From positions 281-64,280 of the forward strand of contig NZ_PSNW01000010.1 of the NCBI RefSeq assembly GCF_002930645.1: a stretch of DNA of 64,000 bases. The letters are read 5' to 3'. This document shows positions 29,363 through 37,954 of this stretch, in pieces. The stretch comes from Solimonas fluminis. GTDB taxonomy: Bacteria; Pseudomonadota; Gammaproteobacteria; Nevskiales; Nevskiaceae. A program made the translations under genes and the position numbers. Below the pieces are notes generated by a model. That model was not told where the DNA came from. It worked only from the letters and a program-made list of their open reading frames with translations, and did no database searches. The first letter of the stretch is position 1; every line of letters begins with the position of its first letter.

Positions 29363-29783
29363 TTCCCGGCCGATCGTGACCCTGAGCCGCCGCGAGTCTT
29401 TCTGCGCCTCGCACCGCCTGTGGGAGCCGACGCTGTCGCGCGAGGAGAACTTCGCGCTGTACGGCAAGTGCGCCCGCGACAACGGCCACGGCCACAACTA
29501 CGTGCTGCAGGTGACGCTGCGCGGCGGCGTGGACCCCGCCACCGGCATGGTGGTGAACCTGGCGGACCTGAAGAACTTCCTGCGCGAGGAAATCATTGCG
29601 CGCGTGGACCACTACCACCTGAATCACGACGTGGAGATGTTCCGCGGCGTGAACCCCACCTCCGAGAACGTGGCCCTGGTGTTCTGGAAGGTCTGCCATG
29701 CGCGCTTCGGCGAGCTGCTGTCCGAGGTGCGCGTCGAAGAAACGCCGGACAACATCGTCTGCTATCGCGGCGAGTCGGGCTGA
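29355..29783 (+). CDS. 6-pyruvoyltetrahydropterin synthase family, PTPS-II type
   Basis: 142-residue zinc enzyme of the PTPS/QueD family. Zinc-binding His in CASHRL plus His45 and His47 in NGHGHNY; the catalytic Cys is Cys39 in [12 protein letters not shown]. The Cys-x5-His-Gly-His spacing is that of animal PTPS (the PTPS-II class) rather than QueD (Cys-x3-His-Gly-His). PTPS makes 6-pyruvoyltetrahydropterin from dihydroneopterin triphosphate. The start at 29355 lies inside the SDR gene end. QueD function for queuosine remains the alternative; the motif and partner gene argue for tetrahydropterin synthesis. Confidence 0.88.
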   Translation: MADSRPIVTLSRRESFCASHRLWEPTLSREENFALYGKCARDNGHGHNYVLQVTLRGGVDPATGMVVNLADLKNFLREEIIARVDHYHLNHDVEMFRGVNPTSENVALVFWKVCHARFGELLSEVRVEETPDNIVCYRGESG

Positions 29784-29793
29784 AGTTTTCCGC

Positions 29794-29862
29794 AGGAGCG
29801 GCCGTTGCCGCGATACGGAGACTGTCATGGGCATGCCGCCCACGCGGCCAACGGCCGCTCCT
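29794..29862. repeat. Large inverted repeat, REP-like, between convergent genes
   Basis: Two arms (29794-29812 and 29843-29862) match as inverted copies except for one extra base, with about 30 bases between. The outer end reads GTAGGAGCGGCC on the minus strand, which resembles the head of repetitive extragenic palindromes in Pseudomonas. It sits between the convergent PTPS and TonB-receptor stops, where such elements often lie, and could act as a two-way transcription end. No second copy was found in the window. Confidence 0.55.
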
Positions 29863-32398
29863 ACGGCATCTGCCACTCGAGCAGCGCGCCAAAGCTGCGT
29901 GGCTCGCCGTAGCGGCTGGCCAGGCGGCTGCCGGCCACCAGCGCACCCTGGTCGTTGAGTTCGCCGGTCAGGTTGCGTCCGTAGACCGCCAGCGTGAAGC
30001 CGGCCGGCAGGGCATAGCCCAGCTTGGCGTTGACCAGCACGCGGGCGTCGGCGCGCGAACGCGGGTCATTGTCCGGGTCGCTGTGGAAGGAGCCGATATA
30101 GTTGGCGGCGAGCTGCCCGCTGACCCGCTTCCATTCCCGCAGGGTCAGGCCGATGCCGGCGGTCTGGCGCGGGGCGTAAGGGAACTCGTTGCCCCGGTAG
30201 TCCTCGTCGTCGGCATCGCTGGTGTCGCCGTCGCCATTGAGGTCGTTGCCGAATTCGTCGAACTCGCTGCGCAGCAGGCCGAAGGTGAGGAAGGCCTCCA
30301 GCGGCCCCTGCAGCTTCCACAGCAGCTCGGCTTCCAGGCCGTAGTAGTGCGAGCGTCCGGCGTTGGTGGTGTAGGTGGCGAAGCCGGAAGTCTCGCCGAT
30401 GGTGACCTGCTGGTCGCGCCAGCGGGTGTAGAACAGGTTGGCGTTGAGCGTCAGCCGCTCCTGCAGCCAGCGTGAGCGCAGCGACAGTTCCACGGTCCGG
30501 GTGTACTCCGGGTCATAGGGACTGACCGCCCCGCCGAAGAAGGAGATGCTGGTGCCGCCGGAGCGGTAGCCCTCCTGGTAGGTGAGGCCCAGAGAACTGT
30601 CGTCGGTGGCGAACCAGGTCAGGCCGGCCTTGGGCAGCAGGTCGGTGAAGCGCGTGTCGTTCCTTTCGTCATAGTCCGGCGGTACGAGACCGGAGGCGGC
30701 AGCGGCCAGAACGTCGGCCAGCGGATCCAGCACCGGGATCACGATGGGCAGCGGCAGGGGAACCTGAGGAGGGGTCGTGAGGCTCAGGTCGAGCTGGCTG
30801 ACGTCGTGGCGGCGGGCGCGCTCGCGGTTCAGGCGCAGGCCTGCGGTGAGTCTCCAGGCCTCGGCGAAATCCCAGTCGGCTTCGGCGAACAACGCGGTGG
30901 TGCGGGTGCTGGCGTCGGAGTCGATGGTGCCGTTGAGCAGGGCGATGCCGCCGCCCGCGGCGACATCGTATCCGGTGGTGTTCTTCACCACGTCGGATCC
31001 GGCGTAGTAGAGACCGGTGACCGCCTTCAGGCGCGGGCGCGAATAGCGCAGCCGCAGCTCCTGGCTGAGGATTTCCTCGTCCTCGGTGTTGTCGGAATAG
31101 CCGCCCTCGGCGGCGCTGCGGTCGTAGTCGATCGTGTACAGGTTGGACAGCTTCGACCAGCCGCTGATCGCCTCCAGGCTCCAGCGCCGGCTGAAGGCAT
31201 AGCTCTGCTCCAGGCTGTGCAGTTTCGTGCTCACGTCCTCGTTGGGCCGGACATTGGAGGTCTCCGTGCGGTCGCCGCCGGAGGAGTCGTGGAAGGGATC
31301 GCCGTATTCGTTGTCCGACTCGGTGTAGCCATAGAGAGCCTGGTAGCCGGGCAGGGCCTGCGGCAACCAAGCCAGGCGCGCCCGGGCGTTACGCGTGCGC
31401 TCGCGCTGGGCGTCGTCCTCGTTGCGCGTGGTGTTGACCACGTCGCCGTTGTCGTAGCGGTCCTGCGTGGCGATGCGGAAGCGCAGCGTGTCGGTGAGAG
31501 GGCCGCCGCCGGCCAGCGCGTAGTCGTGACCGTCGCGGCTCATCAGGCCGGCGCGCAGGCGGAGGTCCCAGTCCTCGGTGGGTTCGACGGAGCGCAGCAC
31601 CACCGAGCCGGCCAGGCTGTTACGGCCCTGGTTGGTGGACTGGGCGCCGCGCAGGATCTCGACCTGCTCCAGGTCCCAGGCCGACAGCGGTCCGGCGAAG
31701 GCGCCGGCGCGCGACGGCAGGGCCACGCCGTCGAGATAGACGCTGATGGTGTCGCCCTGGCCGCCGATGCCGCCCTGCGGCACGCCGCGGATGGCGATGG
31801 CGCGGTCGCCATCGGCCGATACGACGTTGGCGAACTGCGTGACCACGTCCTTCATCGACGCATCGCTGCTCGCCCTGAGGTCCTCCCGGGTGACGATGGC
31901 GACGCTGCTGCTGGTCTCGGCCAGCGAGCGGCCCAGCTTCTCGCCCGTGACGACGACCGGCGCGAGCTGCACCGGCAAGTCCTCGCGCAACTCCGGCATG
32001 CGCCGCTCTTCCTGCGGCAAGGGGATGGTCGGCAGCGTCGATTCGGCCTCGGCGTTCCGGGCCAGGACGGGCGGCGGCAGCAGCGAGGCGGCGAGGGTGA
32101 CGGCGATGTAGGAGACCGGCGCGAGGAAGCGCCGCAGCCGTCGCGGCTGCAGGCGGCGCAGCGCCAACCCCAGGCGCAGCGTGGCAACCATGGCGCCCTG
32201 GGCGAGCGCGTGACGCAGCCATAGCTCGGGCAATGCGGCAGGGCCTGCGGCCGCGTTCCACAGGGCCAGCGCGGCGGCATTCAGCAGCAGCAGTGCGAGG
32301 AGCCACTCGCAGCGGTTGGACGCTTCGGTGCGTCGCGCGAACAGGTGATGCAAGGCGATAGCCGCCAGGGCGATCTGCAGCGACGCCAGCTGGTCCAT
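29861..32398 (-). CDS. TonB-dependent outer-membrane receptor with membrane N-terminal extension
   Basis: 845 residues. The plug domain starts near residue 145 (APVVVTGEKLGRS, then SSVAIVTREDL) and contains ISVYLDGVALPSRAG and VEILRGAQSTNQGRNS; a 22-strand-type barrel follows and ends in EWQMP, without a terminal Phe. The first 112 residues are unusual: two or three hydrophobic helices precede a signal-like stretch (RRFLAPVSYIAVTLAASLL, then PPPVLA). A good ribosome site (GGGGGAAG) supports the distal ATG 32398; Met70 is an alternative start. A near-consensus Fur box lies about 50 bases upstream, so iron control is likely. The ligand is unknown. Confidence 0.88.
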   Translation of the reverse strand: MDQLASLQIALAAIALHHLFARRTEASNRCEWLLALLLLNAAALALWNAAAGPAALPELWLRHALAQGAMVATLRLGLALRRLQPRRLRRFLAPVSYIAVTLAASLLPPPVLARNAEAESTLPTIPLPQEERRMPELREDLPVQLAPVVVTGEKLGRSLAETSSSVAIVTREDLRASSDASMKDVVTQFANVVSADGDRAIAIRGVPQGGIGGQGDTISVYLDGVALPSRAGAFAGPLSAWDLEQVEILRGAQSTNQGRNSLAGSVVLRSVEPTEDWDLRLRAGLMSRDGHDYALAGGGPLTDTLRFRIATQDRYDNGDVVNTTRNEDDAQRERTRNARARLAWLPQALPGYQALYGYTESDNEYGDPFHDSSGGDRTETSNVRPNEDVSTKLHSLEQSYAFSRRWSLEAISGWSKLSNLYTIDYDRSAAEGGYSDNTEDEEILSQELRLRYSRPRLKAVTGLYYAGSDVVKNTTGYDVAAGGGIALLNGTIDSDASTRTTALFAEADWDFAEAWRLTAGLRLNRERARRHDVSQLDLSLTTPPQVPLPLPIVIPVLDPLADVLAAAASGLVPPDYDERNDTRFTDLLPKAGLTWFATDDSSLGLTYQEGYRSGGTSISFFGGAVSPYDPEYTRTVELSLRSRWLQERLTLNANLFYTRWRDQQVTIGETSGFATYTTNAGRSHYYGLEAELLWKLQGPLEAFLTFGLLRSEFDEFGNDLNGDGDTSDADDEDYRGNEFPYAPRQTAGIGLTLREWKRVSGQLAANYIGSFHSDPDNDPRSRADARVLVNAKLGYALPAGFTLAVYGRNLTGELNDQGALVAGSRLASRYGEPRSFGALLEWQMP

Positions 32399-32447
32399 GA
32401 ACTTCCCCCGAGTGTGATCTTGACGCTGCGGCCCCTGCCCGCGATTT

Positions 32448-32466
32448 GCAAATGATATTAATTATC
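32448..32466. promoter_or_regulatory. Fur box between TonB receptor and DUF6607 gene
   Basis: GCAAATGATATTAATTATC matches the 19-bp Fur consensus at 15 of 19 positions. It lies 49 bases before the TonB-receptor ATG and 38 bases before the divergent DUF6607 ATG, in an AT-rich island of an otherwise GC-rich region, so it could control both genes. The match was counted by eye; the regulator is inferred. Confidence 0.75.
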
Positions 32467-32504
32467 AATTAAATAAGGAAGCGATTGATATTCACGGCCA
32501 TCCC

Positions 32505-33467
32505 ATGCCCACGATCCGGAACGCCCTTGTCCTTGCCCTGAGCCTGATGGCGGTGGCCTGCGCCACCACGTCCATGCCACCCGCGACGGCAACGGAAGGG
32601 GACCCGGAGCGTGACCGCCGCGCGATCCTGGCGATGGCCGGCGAGTACGAGGTGCATTTCCGCTTCGACGAAACCGTGGCGCTGCAGCCCGGCTACAAGC
32701 GGCAGGAGCCGCACCTGACCGGCGGCCATGAGTTCGTGGAGGTCCTGGAGGACAGCCCGCGTCGGATCGTGCTGCAGCATGTGCTGGTGGACGGATCCGG
32801 CCATGTGACCAAGCACTGGCGGCAGGACTGGGAGTACGAGCAGACCCGGTACTGGGGCTACGCCGGCGACTACGCCTGGGAAGTGCGCCGCGCCGGCCCG
32901 GAGCAGGCGCGCGGGCGCTGGCTGCAGACGGTCTGGCAGGTGGACGACAGCCCGCGCTACGCGGCGCTGGGGCGCTGGACGCATCAGGATGGCGTGTCCA
33001 GCTGGGCCTCCGACCGCACCTGGCGGCCGTTGCCGCGGCGCGAGCACACCACGCGCGGCGACTATGACGTGCTGGACACCTGGAATCGCCAGACGCTGAC
33101 GCCCGCCGGCTGGGTACACGAGCAGGACAGCCTGAAGCTGGACCGTAAGGCGGAGGGTGGTCCGCGTGCGCTGGTGCGCGAGCGCGGACTCAACACCTAC
33201 ACGCGGGTGCAGGGTTACGACTTCGGGCCCGGCCGCGAGTACTGGCGCAAGACCCGCGCCTACTGGGCCGCGGTGCGCTCGGTCTGGGCGGAACTGCTCG
33301 CCCGGTACCCCCGCGTGGCCCTGCGCGAGGAAGTGGACGGGACGCCGCACTACATGGCCGTGATGGCGCAGGCCAACGACCTGGCGAACCGGCCCCTGTC
33401 CGACGAACAGCGCCGCGCCGCCGTGCGTGAGGCGCTGGAGCCTTATCTGGTGCTGGGAAAACCTTAG
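32505..33467 (+). CDS. DUF6607 family lipoprotein
   Basis: 320 residues. Signal peptide ending MAVAC, a lipobox-like site, so probably a lipoprotein. The body carries DUF6607-type sequence: EYEVHFRFDETVALQPGY, HEFVEVLEDSPRRIVLQHVL, VTKHWRQDWEYEQ and RGLNTYTRVQGYDFGPGREY. The function of the family is unknown. Members tend to lie beside TonB receptors, as here, which suggests a part in metal or ligand uptake. Its stop overlaps the stop of the convergent M28 gene. Confidence 0.82.
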   Translation: MPTIRNALVLALSLMAVACATTSMPPATATEGDPERDRRAILAMAGEYEVHFRFDETVALQPGYKRQEPHLTGGHEFVEVLEDSPRRIVLQHVLVDGSGHVTKHWRQDWEYEQTRYWGYAGDYAWEVRRAGPEQARGRWLQTVWQVDDSPRYAALGRWTHQDGVSSWASDRTWRPLPRREHTTRGDYDVLDTWNRQTLTPAGWVHEQDSLKLDRKAEGGPRALVRERGLNTYTRVQGYDFGPGREYWRKTRAYWAAVRSVWAELLARYPRVALREEVDGTPHYMAVMAQANDLANRPLSDEQRRAAVREALEPYLVLGKP

Positions 33468-35131
33468 CGTTCTTCCAGGCCGGAGCGCAGCACGCCGGCC
33501 GGCTCGTTGCCCAGGTTGAGGATCATGCGCACGAAGGCGCCGACCTGCGCATGCATCAGCGGGTAATCGGTGAACTCGCTGGTGACGCGTGGGATGCCGA
33601 AGTTGAGCAGGTACACCGGACCGGTGATGTACTGGATCATCGGCAGCCCCGCATCGTTGCGGTAGGCCTGGCCTTCGCCGAAGGGCAGCACCGGAGGAAG
33701 CACGATGCTGCGGTCGAACTGCTGCGACAGCAGGATGCTCTCTCGCTCGAATGCCGCGCCGAAGGGCGTGACGATCACCTGCGGCTCGTTGAGCCCGGTG
33801 AGACCCATGACGCCCGGGGCGATTTCCAGCCACTCGCGGGCGCCGACGTGCTCGATCTCGATCGCCGCGAGCACCTTCTCCTGCAATTCGTCGTGGTGTT
33901 CCTCGATGTAGTGGCCCAGGCCGCCGCCGCCGAAGTGTCCACCGCTGAACACCACGCGCAGGCTGCGCTTGCGCTGCGCCTGGGGGATGCGGGTGAAGTA
34001 GCGCATGATCCCGAGGATGGCCGCGGGACCGTTGTCCTCGATGGAGTTGGTGCCGTCCGTGTGCGAGCTGAGCACGATCTCGAGTTCGCTGGCGCCGGGC
34101 AGCACGGCGACCACGTTGTAGGCCTCCACGCTTTCCTCGAGGGCATGCAGCGTCAGCCGGGCCGGCTTGGGTGAGAGCGGGTTGGCCAGCAGGCGCTGCT
34201 TCAGCGCGGCGCCGGTGTCGCGGTCCAGGTAGACCGTGGGCGAGGCCGGCAGGAAGCGCGCGAAGAAGGGGTAGTAGGAACCCTGCGCGGCCTCCAGGGG
34301 ATAGTCGACGATGCCGACCGCTCCGGCGGCGCCGGCGGCCTTCAGCGCGGTGGTGACCACCTGCGCCACCACCATGTCGAGGAAGGGGCGCGAGAAGGGC
34401 GTGGTGAAACCCATGGTGCCGGCATCGTCGGTCACATGCAGGGCGATGCTGCTGAGTACGCCGATGGGGATCGTCAGCCGCGGAAGGTCGTAGACCACGA
34501 TCTTGCCGCGCACGTCCGCCGCGGCGAGCAGGGAGACGATGGAGGACAGTCCGCTGGCGGTATCGCCGAGCAGGGATACCAGCGACTGCACCAGCCCGAG
34601 GACGCCGCCGGCGAGGGCGCCGCTGTCGAGCATGCGCACGACGACATCGGTCAGGTCCACGGCGGCCAGGCCCGGGACATAGACCAGCGGGCCTTCCAGG
34701 CCTTCCGCCCCGGTGTTGCCGGAAAAGGGAATGTAGGACACCAGGGGGACGTCTTCCGGGGACTCGCCCCACAACAGTTCGAGCTGGGCCTTCTGTGCGA
34801 CCCAGCGGTCGACCGGATAGGGTTCCAGGCGCACGTCGGGTACGCCCATGCCCCGCAGCTGGCTGGCAAGGCGCTGGGCGTAGGCGATCTCGGCGACGCT
34901 GCCGGCCGGACGGAAGCCGTTGTCGAAGCGGTCGATCTCGTACTGCCAGCCGCGCACCTGCGCCAGCGTCGGCATCAGCTTCGCGTCGAACTCGCGGCTA
35001 TGGTCGATGCCCGGGGTGCCGCCGTTGCCGCCCTCGACGGGCTGGCTGCTGCCGCAGCCGGCGGCCAGGAGCAGGCCGGCGGCGGCCATTGCAAGGCCGG
35101 CTCCGCGGGCCAGGCGCAGGGAAAGACTCAT
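33464..35131 (-). CDS. M28-like peptidase, exported lipoprotein
   Basis: 555 residues from ATG 35131, which has GGAG upstream; the longer open frame lacks support. The N-terminus MSLSLRLARGAGLAMAAAG runs into LLLAAGC, a clean lipobox. A PA-like insert appears to interrupt the M28 catalytic fold. Metal-ligand-like residues are His-Thr-Asp in LSSHTDGTNSIEDNGPAA, then SGGHFGGGG, IEIEHVGAREW and a late His in TDYPLMH. The usual M28 Glu-Glu pair is replaced by Gly-His, so the activity is uncertain. The upstream palindrome is shared with the CocE-hydrolase region. Probable extracytoplasmic peptidase or a related hydrolase. Confidence 0.8.
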   Translation of the reverse strand: MSLSLRLARGAGLAMAAAGLLLAAGCGSSQPVEGGNGGTPGIDHSREFDAKLMPTLAQVRGWQYEIDRFDNGFRPAGSVAEIAYAQRLASQLRGMGVPDVRLEPYPVDRWVAQKAQLELLWGESPEDVPLVSYIPFSGNTGAEGLEGPLVYVPGLAAVDLTDVVVRMLDSGALAGGVLGLVQSLVSLLGDTASGLSSIVSLLAAADVRGKIVVYDLPRLTIPIGVLSSIALHVTDDAGTMGFTTPFSRPFLDMVVAQVVTTALKAAGAAGAVGIVDYPLEAAQGSYYPFFARFLPASPTVYLDRDTGAALKQRLLANPLSPKPARLTLHALEESVEAYNVVAVLPGASELEIVLSSHTDGTNSIEDNGPAAILGIMRYFTRIPQAQRKRSLRVVFSGGHFGGGGLGHYIEEHHDELQEKVLAAIEIEHVGAREWLEIAPGVMGLTGLNEPQVIVTPFGAAFERESILLSQQFDRSIVLPPVLPFGEGQAYRNDAGLPMIQYITGPVYLLNFGIPRVTSEFTDYPLMHAQVGAFVRMILNLGNEPAGVLRSGLEER

Positions 35132-35258
35132 GTTTTCTCCTCGGGGGGCTGTCCTGGTCGCCGTGGCGGCACTGGCCGCAGGACCGGCAGGCCCATGTCT
35201 AATCCGCGAAGTGTGCCGCCGGCAGCCCGCTGCCGCCATTGGCCATGTCACAAGCACT

Positions 35259-35276
35259 TTTGTGGTCTGGCACAAA
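35259..35276. promoter_or_regulatory. Shared palindrome TTTGTG-N6-CACAAA, copy 1
   Basis: TTTGTGGTCTGGCACAAA lies between the divergent M28 lipoprotein gene (start 35131) and the VOC-ankyrin gene (start 35391). A second copy with the same arms and the same 6-base spacing stands at 37955-37972. The pair suggests one regulator acts at both places. The spacing is two bases shorter than a CRP site (TGTG-N8-CACA), so CRP is not a good explanation. Confidence 0.6.
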
Positions 35277-35390
35277 AACGGCATCGATTTGTCAGCGGCC
35301 GCTTTTTCGTGCAATCGTGTCAGGTTGAAGACATAAAAATGGCTGCATCTGCCGTTCTGCAGCCGCGTGAGTCGTCTCTTCGGGGGATTT

Positions 35391-36542
35391 ATGGGGGCCA
35401 AGCTATTCCGGATCGTGATCCCGGTATCGGGACTGGACCAGGCCGCGCGCTTCTACGGCAGCCTGCTGCTGGCGGACGGTTTCCGCGTGCCGCCGGCCAG
35501 CCACAGCTTTCCGCTGGGCCAGGCCCTGCTGACCTGCTACGACGCCCGGGTCGACGGTGAGGCAGTACTGCCCCCGTCGCCGCAGGCGATCTATATCGGG
35601 GTGGATGAAAACCTGATGCAGCTGCGGGTGCGGGCGCTGCAGATGGGGGCGACCGAGGTCGATGCCGAGCCCCGTCGCATGCCCGCAGGCGAGGCAGGAC
35701 TGTGCCTGACCGATCCCTGGGGCAACCGCCTGGCGATGGTCGATGCCCATACCATGCAGTGGGGTGCTCCCGCGCCTGCCTTCCGCGCGAAGGAAATGGT
35801 TGCCTCGCCCCAGCAGGGCGTGCTGCTGCTGCGGCAGGATTTCCTCAACGCGGTGAAGGGTGGCGAGTTCTCGCGCGTGAAGGAACTGCTGGCCCTGGAC
35901 CACGACCTGATCGATACGGTCGACAACACCGGGGCCTCGGTGCTGCTGGTGGCCGCCTACAAGCGGCATGAGCGTGTCGCCGCCTACCTGCTGGCCTTGC
36001 GCGACGAGCTGAATCTCTGCGAGGCGGCGGCCATGGGTGCGATCGAACCCCTGGCGACCCTGCTGCGCCGCCATCCCGAGCAGGTGAACCTGCCGGGCGC
36101 CGATGGCTTCCTGCCGCTGGGCCTGGCCTGTTTCTTCGGGCATGGCGACTGCGTGGACCGGCTGCTGCAGGCCGGCGCCGACCCCAACGCCGTGTCGCGC
36201 AACAACATGCGCTCCCATCCGCTCAACAGCGCCCTGACGCAGACCTCCCAGGAATGCGCCCTCGGCATTGTCCATCGACTGCTTCGCGCCGGCGCACGGC
36301 CCGATGCGGCACAGGTCTCCGGGCACACGGCACTGCACCAGGCCGCGGGCCGGGGTTTCCTGGAGGCGGTGGACGTGCTGCTGTCGGCGGGCGCCAATCC
36401 GGATCTGCGGGCCGACAACGGCGCGACCCCGGCGATGCTGGCGCGCCGGGCCGGACATGTCGCGGTGCTGGAGCATCTCCGGGCGCACGAGCAGGGGCGG
36501 CGCCCGGCGGTCGATCCCTTTGCCGAGACCCTGATGTTCTGA
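35391..36542 (+). CDS. VOC (glyoxalase-like) domain fused to ankyrin repeats
   Basis: 383 residues. Residues about 1-122 form a glyoxalase/bleomycin-resistance (VOC) domain: FRIVIPVSGLDQAARFYGSL at the start and GLCLTDPWGNRLAMVDAH at the end. Residues about 145-370 hold five or more ankyrin repeats, e.g. DLIDTVDNTGASVLLVAAYK, GLACFFGHGDCVDRLLQAGA and HTALHQAAGRGFLEAVDVLL. No signal peptide is seen, so it is probably cytoplasmic. The fusion suggests a small-molecule sensor or enzyme with a protein-binding arm. ATG 35391 with GGGGGA upstream was chosen over GTG 35367. A 7-bp hairpin (35341-35364) lies in the leader. Confidence 0.85.
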   Translation: MGAKLFRIVIPVSGLDQAARFYGSLLLADGFRVPPASHSFPLGQALLTCYDARVDGEAVLPPSPQAIYIGVDENLMQLRVRALQMGATEVDAEPRRMPAGEAGLCLTDPWGNRLAMVDAHTMQWGAPAPAFRAKEMVASPQQGVLLLRQDFLNAVKGGEFSRVKELLALDHDLIDTVDNTGASVLLVAAYKRHERVAAYLLALRDELNLCEAAAMGAIEPLATLLRRHPEQVNLPGADGFLPLGLACFFGHGDCVDRLLQAGADPNAVSRNNMRSHPLNSALTQTSQECALGIVHRLLRAGARPDAAQVSGHTALHQAAGRGFLEAVDVLLSAGANPDLRADNGATPAMLARRAGHVAVLEHLRAHEQGRRPAVDPFAETLMF

Positions 36543-36593
36543 GCGGGGCCGCTTCTCCGGCGCGACTCCGGAGCGTTGCGCGCCGCGCGACGG

Positions 36594-37868
36594 CTACACG
36601 CTGTCGGCGCGACCCATGCGCCGCATCAGCAGCGCGGCGCTGAGGCGCGATTGCCAGGACAGATCGTCCAGGTCGGCCTTCAGCAGCGTCTCGATGCGCT
36701 TGAGGCGATAGCTCAGGGTGTTGGGATGGATCTGCAGGGTGGCGGCGACTGCCTTGCGCTGCTGCCGCTGCAGGAAATAGCTGTCCAGTGTCTCCAGCAG
36801 GTGCGGCTCCGGGGCGATCAGCTCCAGCAGCCCTTCCAGGTAGCCGGCGACGTTGCGCGACTGCAGGGCAGTGTCGTCGAGCACGTAGTCGGAATAGCGG
36901 AACTGCCGGCCGCGCGTCGCCAGGCGCCGTCCGATGTCGAGGCCGCGCAAGGCCTGTTCCGCGCTCAGGTGCCAGCCGCGGGCGCCGGTGCCGGCAAGCC
37001 CGATGCCCACGGGTTGCGGGTGTCCGCGCAGCGCCGGCAACTGGCCCAGCTGCGTGGACAGGCGGCGCTCGTGGCGGATCGCGTTCTCGCCGCCGGGTAC
37101 GGCCATCCAGATCACCGCGTGCTCGCGCCACAGCGTGCCGATGGGGCGCGGCTCGTCGCGTACGGTCAGGGCGCGCATCAGCGATTCCAGTTCGTCCTCG
37201 GCGGCGCTGCGGCTGCCGCCGGGGGAGGTCTTGGCGAAAGCCAGCGCGATGCGCCGTCCCAGGGGGTCGGCGCCCAGCGCCAGCGCCCGTTCGCGGAATC
37301 CCTCGGCGTCGTCGGGGCGGTCGAAGACGATGGAGCACAGTTCGTGCTGCAGGCGACTCTGCCAGCGTTCGCCGCGGCGCTGCTCGTCGACGTAGGCATG
37401 GCTGATGGTCTGACCGAGCAGGTCGGTGTGGTACATCATGTAGGGCGAGAGCTTGAGCAGCACCTCGTCGCGCAGTTCGTGGCGGTGCTGCACGCCGTCG
37501 AGAAAGGCCTGCCACAGCACCGTGCTGCCGACGCGGAAGGAATGCAGCAACCCGGTCAGCGCGATGCCCTGGTGGAAGCGCCGGCGGGCGAAGTCCGCCA
37601 CCGGCTTGAGCATCTCGGCATCGGGCGAGCGCCCACCCAGCAGGGCGCGGAACCAGATGTCGACGTTGATCCGGATCATGGTCTCGACTTCCTGAACCAC
37701 GGCCGGATCGCGGATCGCGGCGTACTCCGGCACGTCTTCCCGCACCGTGGCAAAGACGCGCTGCACGATGGTCTCCGCACGCTGCGACAGTGCCCGCACC
37801 TCCGGCGCCATCCGCCGTGAAACCGCCGGGACGGCCGCGCCATCGCGCGGCCGGGCTGCCTTGCTCAT
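36594..37868 (-). CDS. PucR/CdaR-type transcription regulator
   Basis: 424 residues from ATG 37868, with GGAGGAG upstream. The C-terminal PucR-type helix-turn-helix is clear (LETLDSYFLQRQQRKAVA, then LQIHPNTLSYRLKRIE). The middle resembles the GGDEF-like fold of CdaR regulators, and the N-terminal part (about 25-170) is an all-alpha sensory region of unknown ligand. It lies between the VOC-ankyrin gene and the divergent CocE-type hydrolase. The palindrome at 37955 lies 87 bases before its start, so self-regulation and control of the hydrolase are plausible. Confidence 0.88.
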   Translation of the reverse strand: MSKAARPRDGAAVPAVSRRMAPEVRALSQRAETIVQRVFATVREDVPEYAAIRDPAVVQEVETMIRINVDIWFRALLGGRSPDAEMLKPVADFARRRFHQGIALTGLLHSFRVGSTVLWQAFLDGVQHRHELRDEVLLKLSPYMMYHTDLLGQTISHAYVDEQRRGERWQSRLQHELCSIVFDRPDDAEGFRERALALGADPLGRRIALAFAKTSPGGSRSAAEDELESLMRALTVRDEPRPIGTLWREHAVIWMAVPGGENAIRHERRLSTQLGQLPALRGHPQPVGIGLAGTGARGWHLSAEQALRGLDIGRRLATRGRQFRYSDYVLDDTALQSRNVAGYLEGLLELIAPEPHLLETLDSYFLQRQQRKAVAATLQIHPNTLSYRLKRIETLLKADLDDLSWQSRLSAALLMRRMGRADSV

Positions 37869-37954
37869 CTGCCGTCTCCTCCATATGCGCCCGGTCTTTG
37901 CCGCCGGGCTGACCCTTGTATAGCACGGGGCGCCGCCGGGCAGGCCGCCCTGCC

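Noticed and set aside
35259-35276. CRP site
   Set aside because: Arms TGTG and CACA are six bases apart, not eight as in CRP; the matching copy at 37955 has the same shorter spacing.
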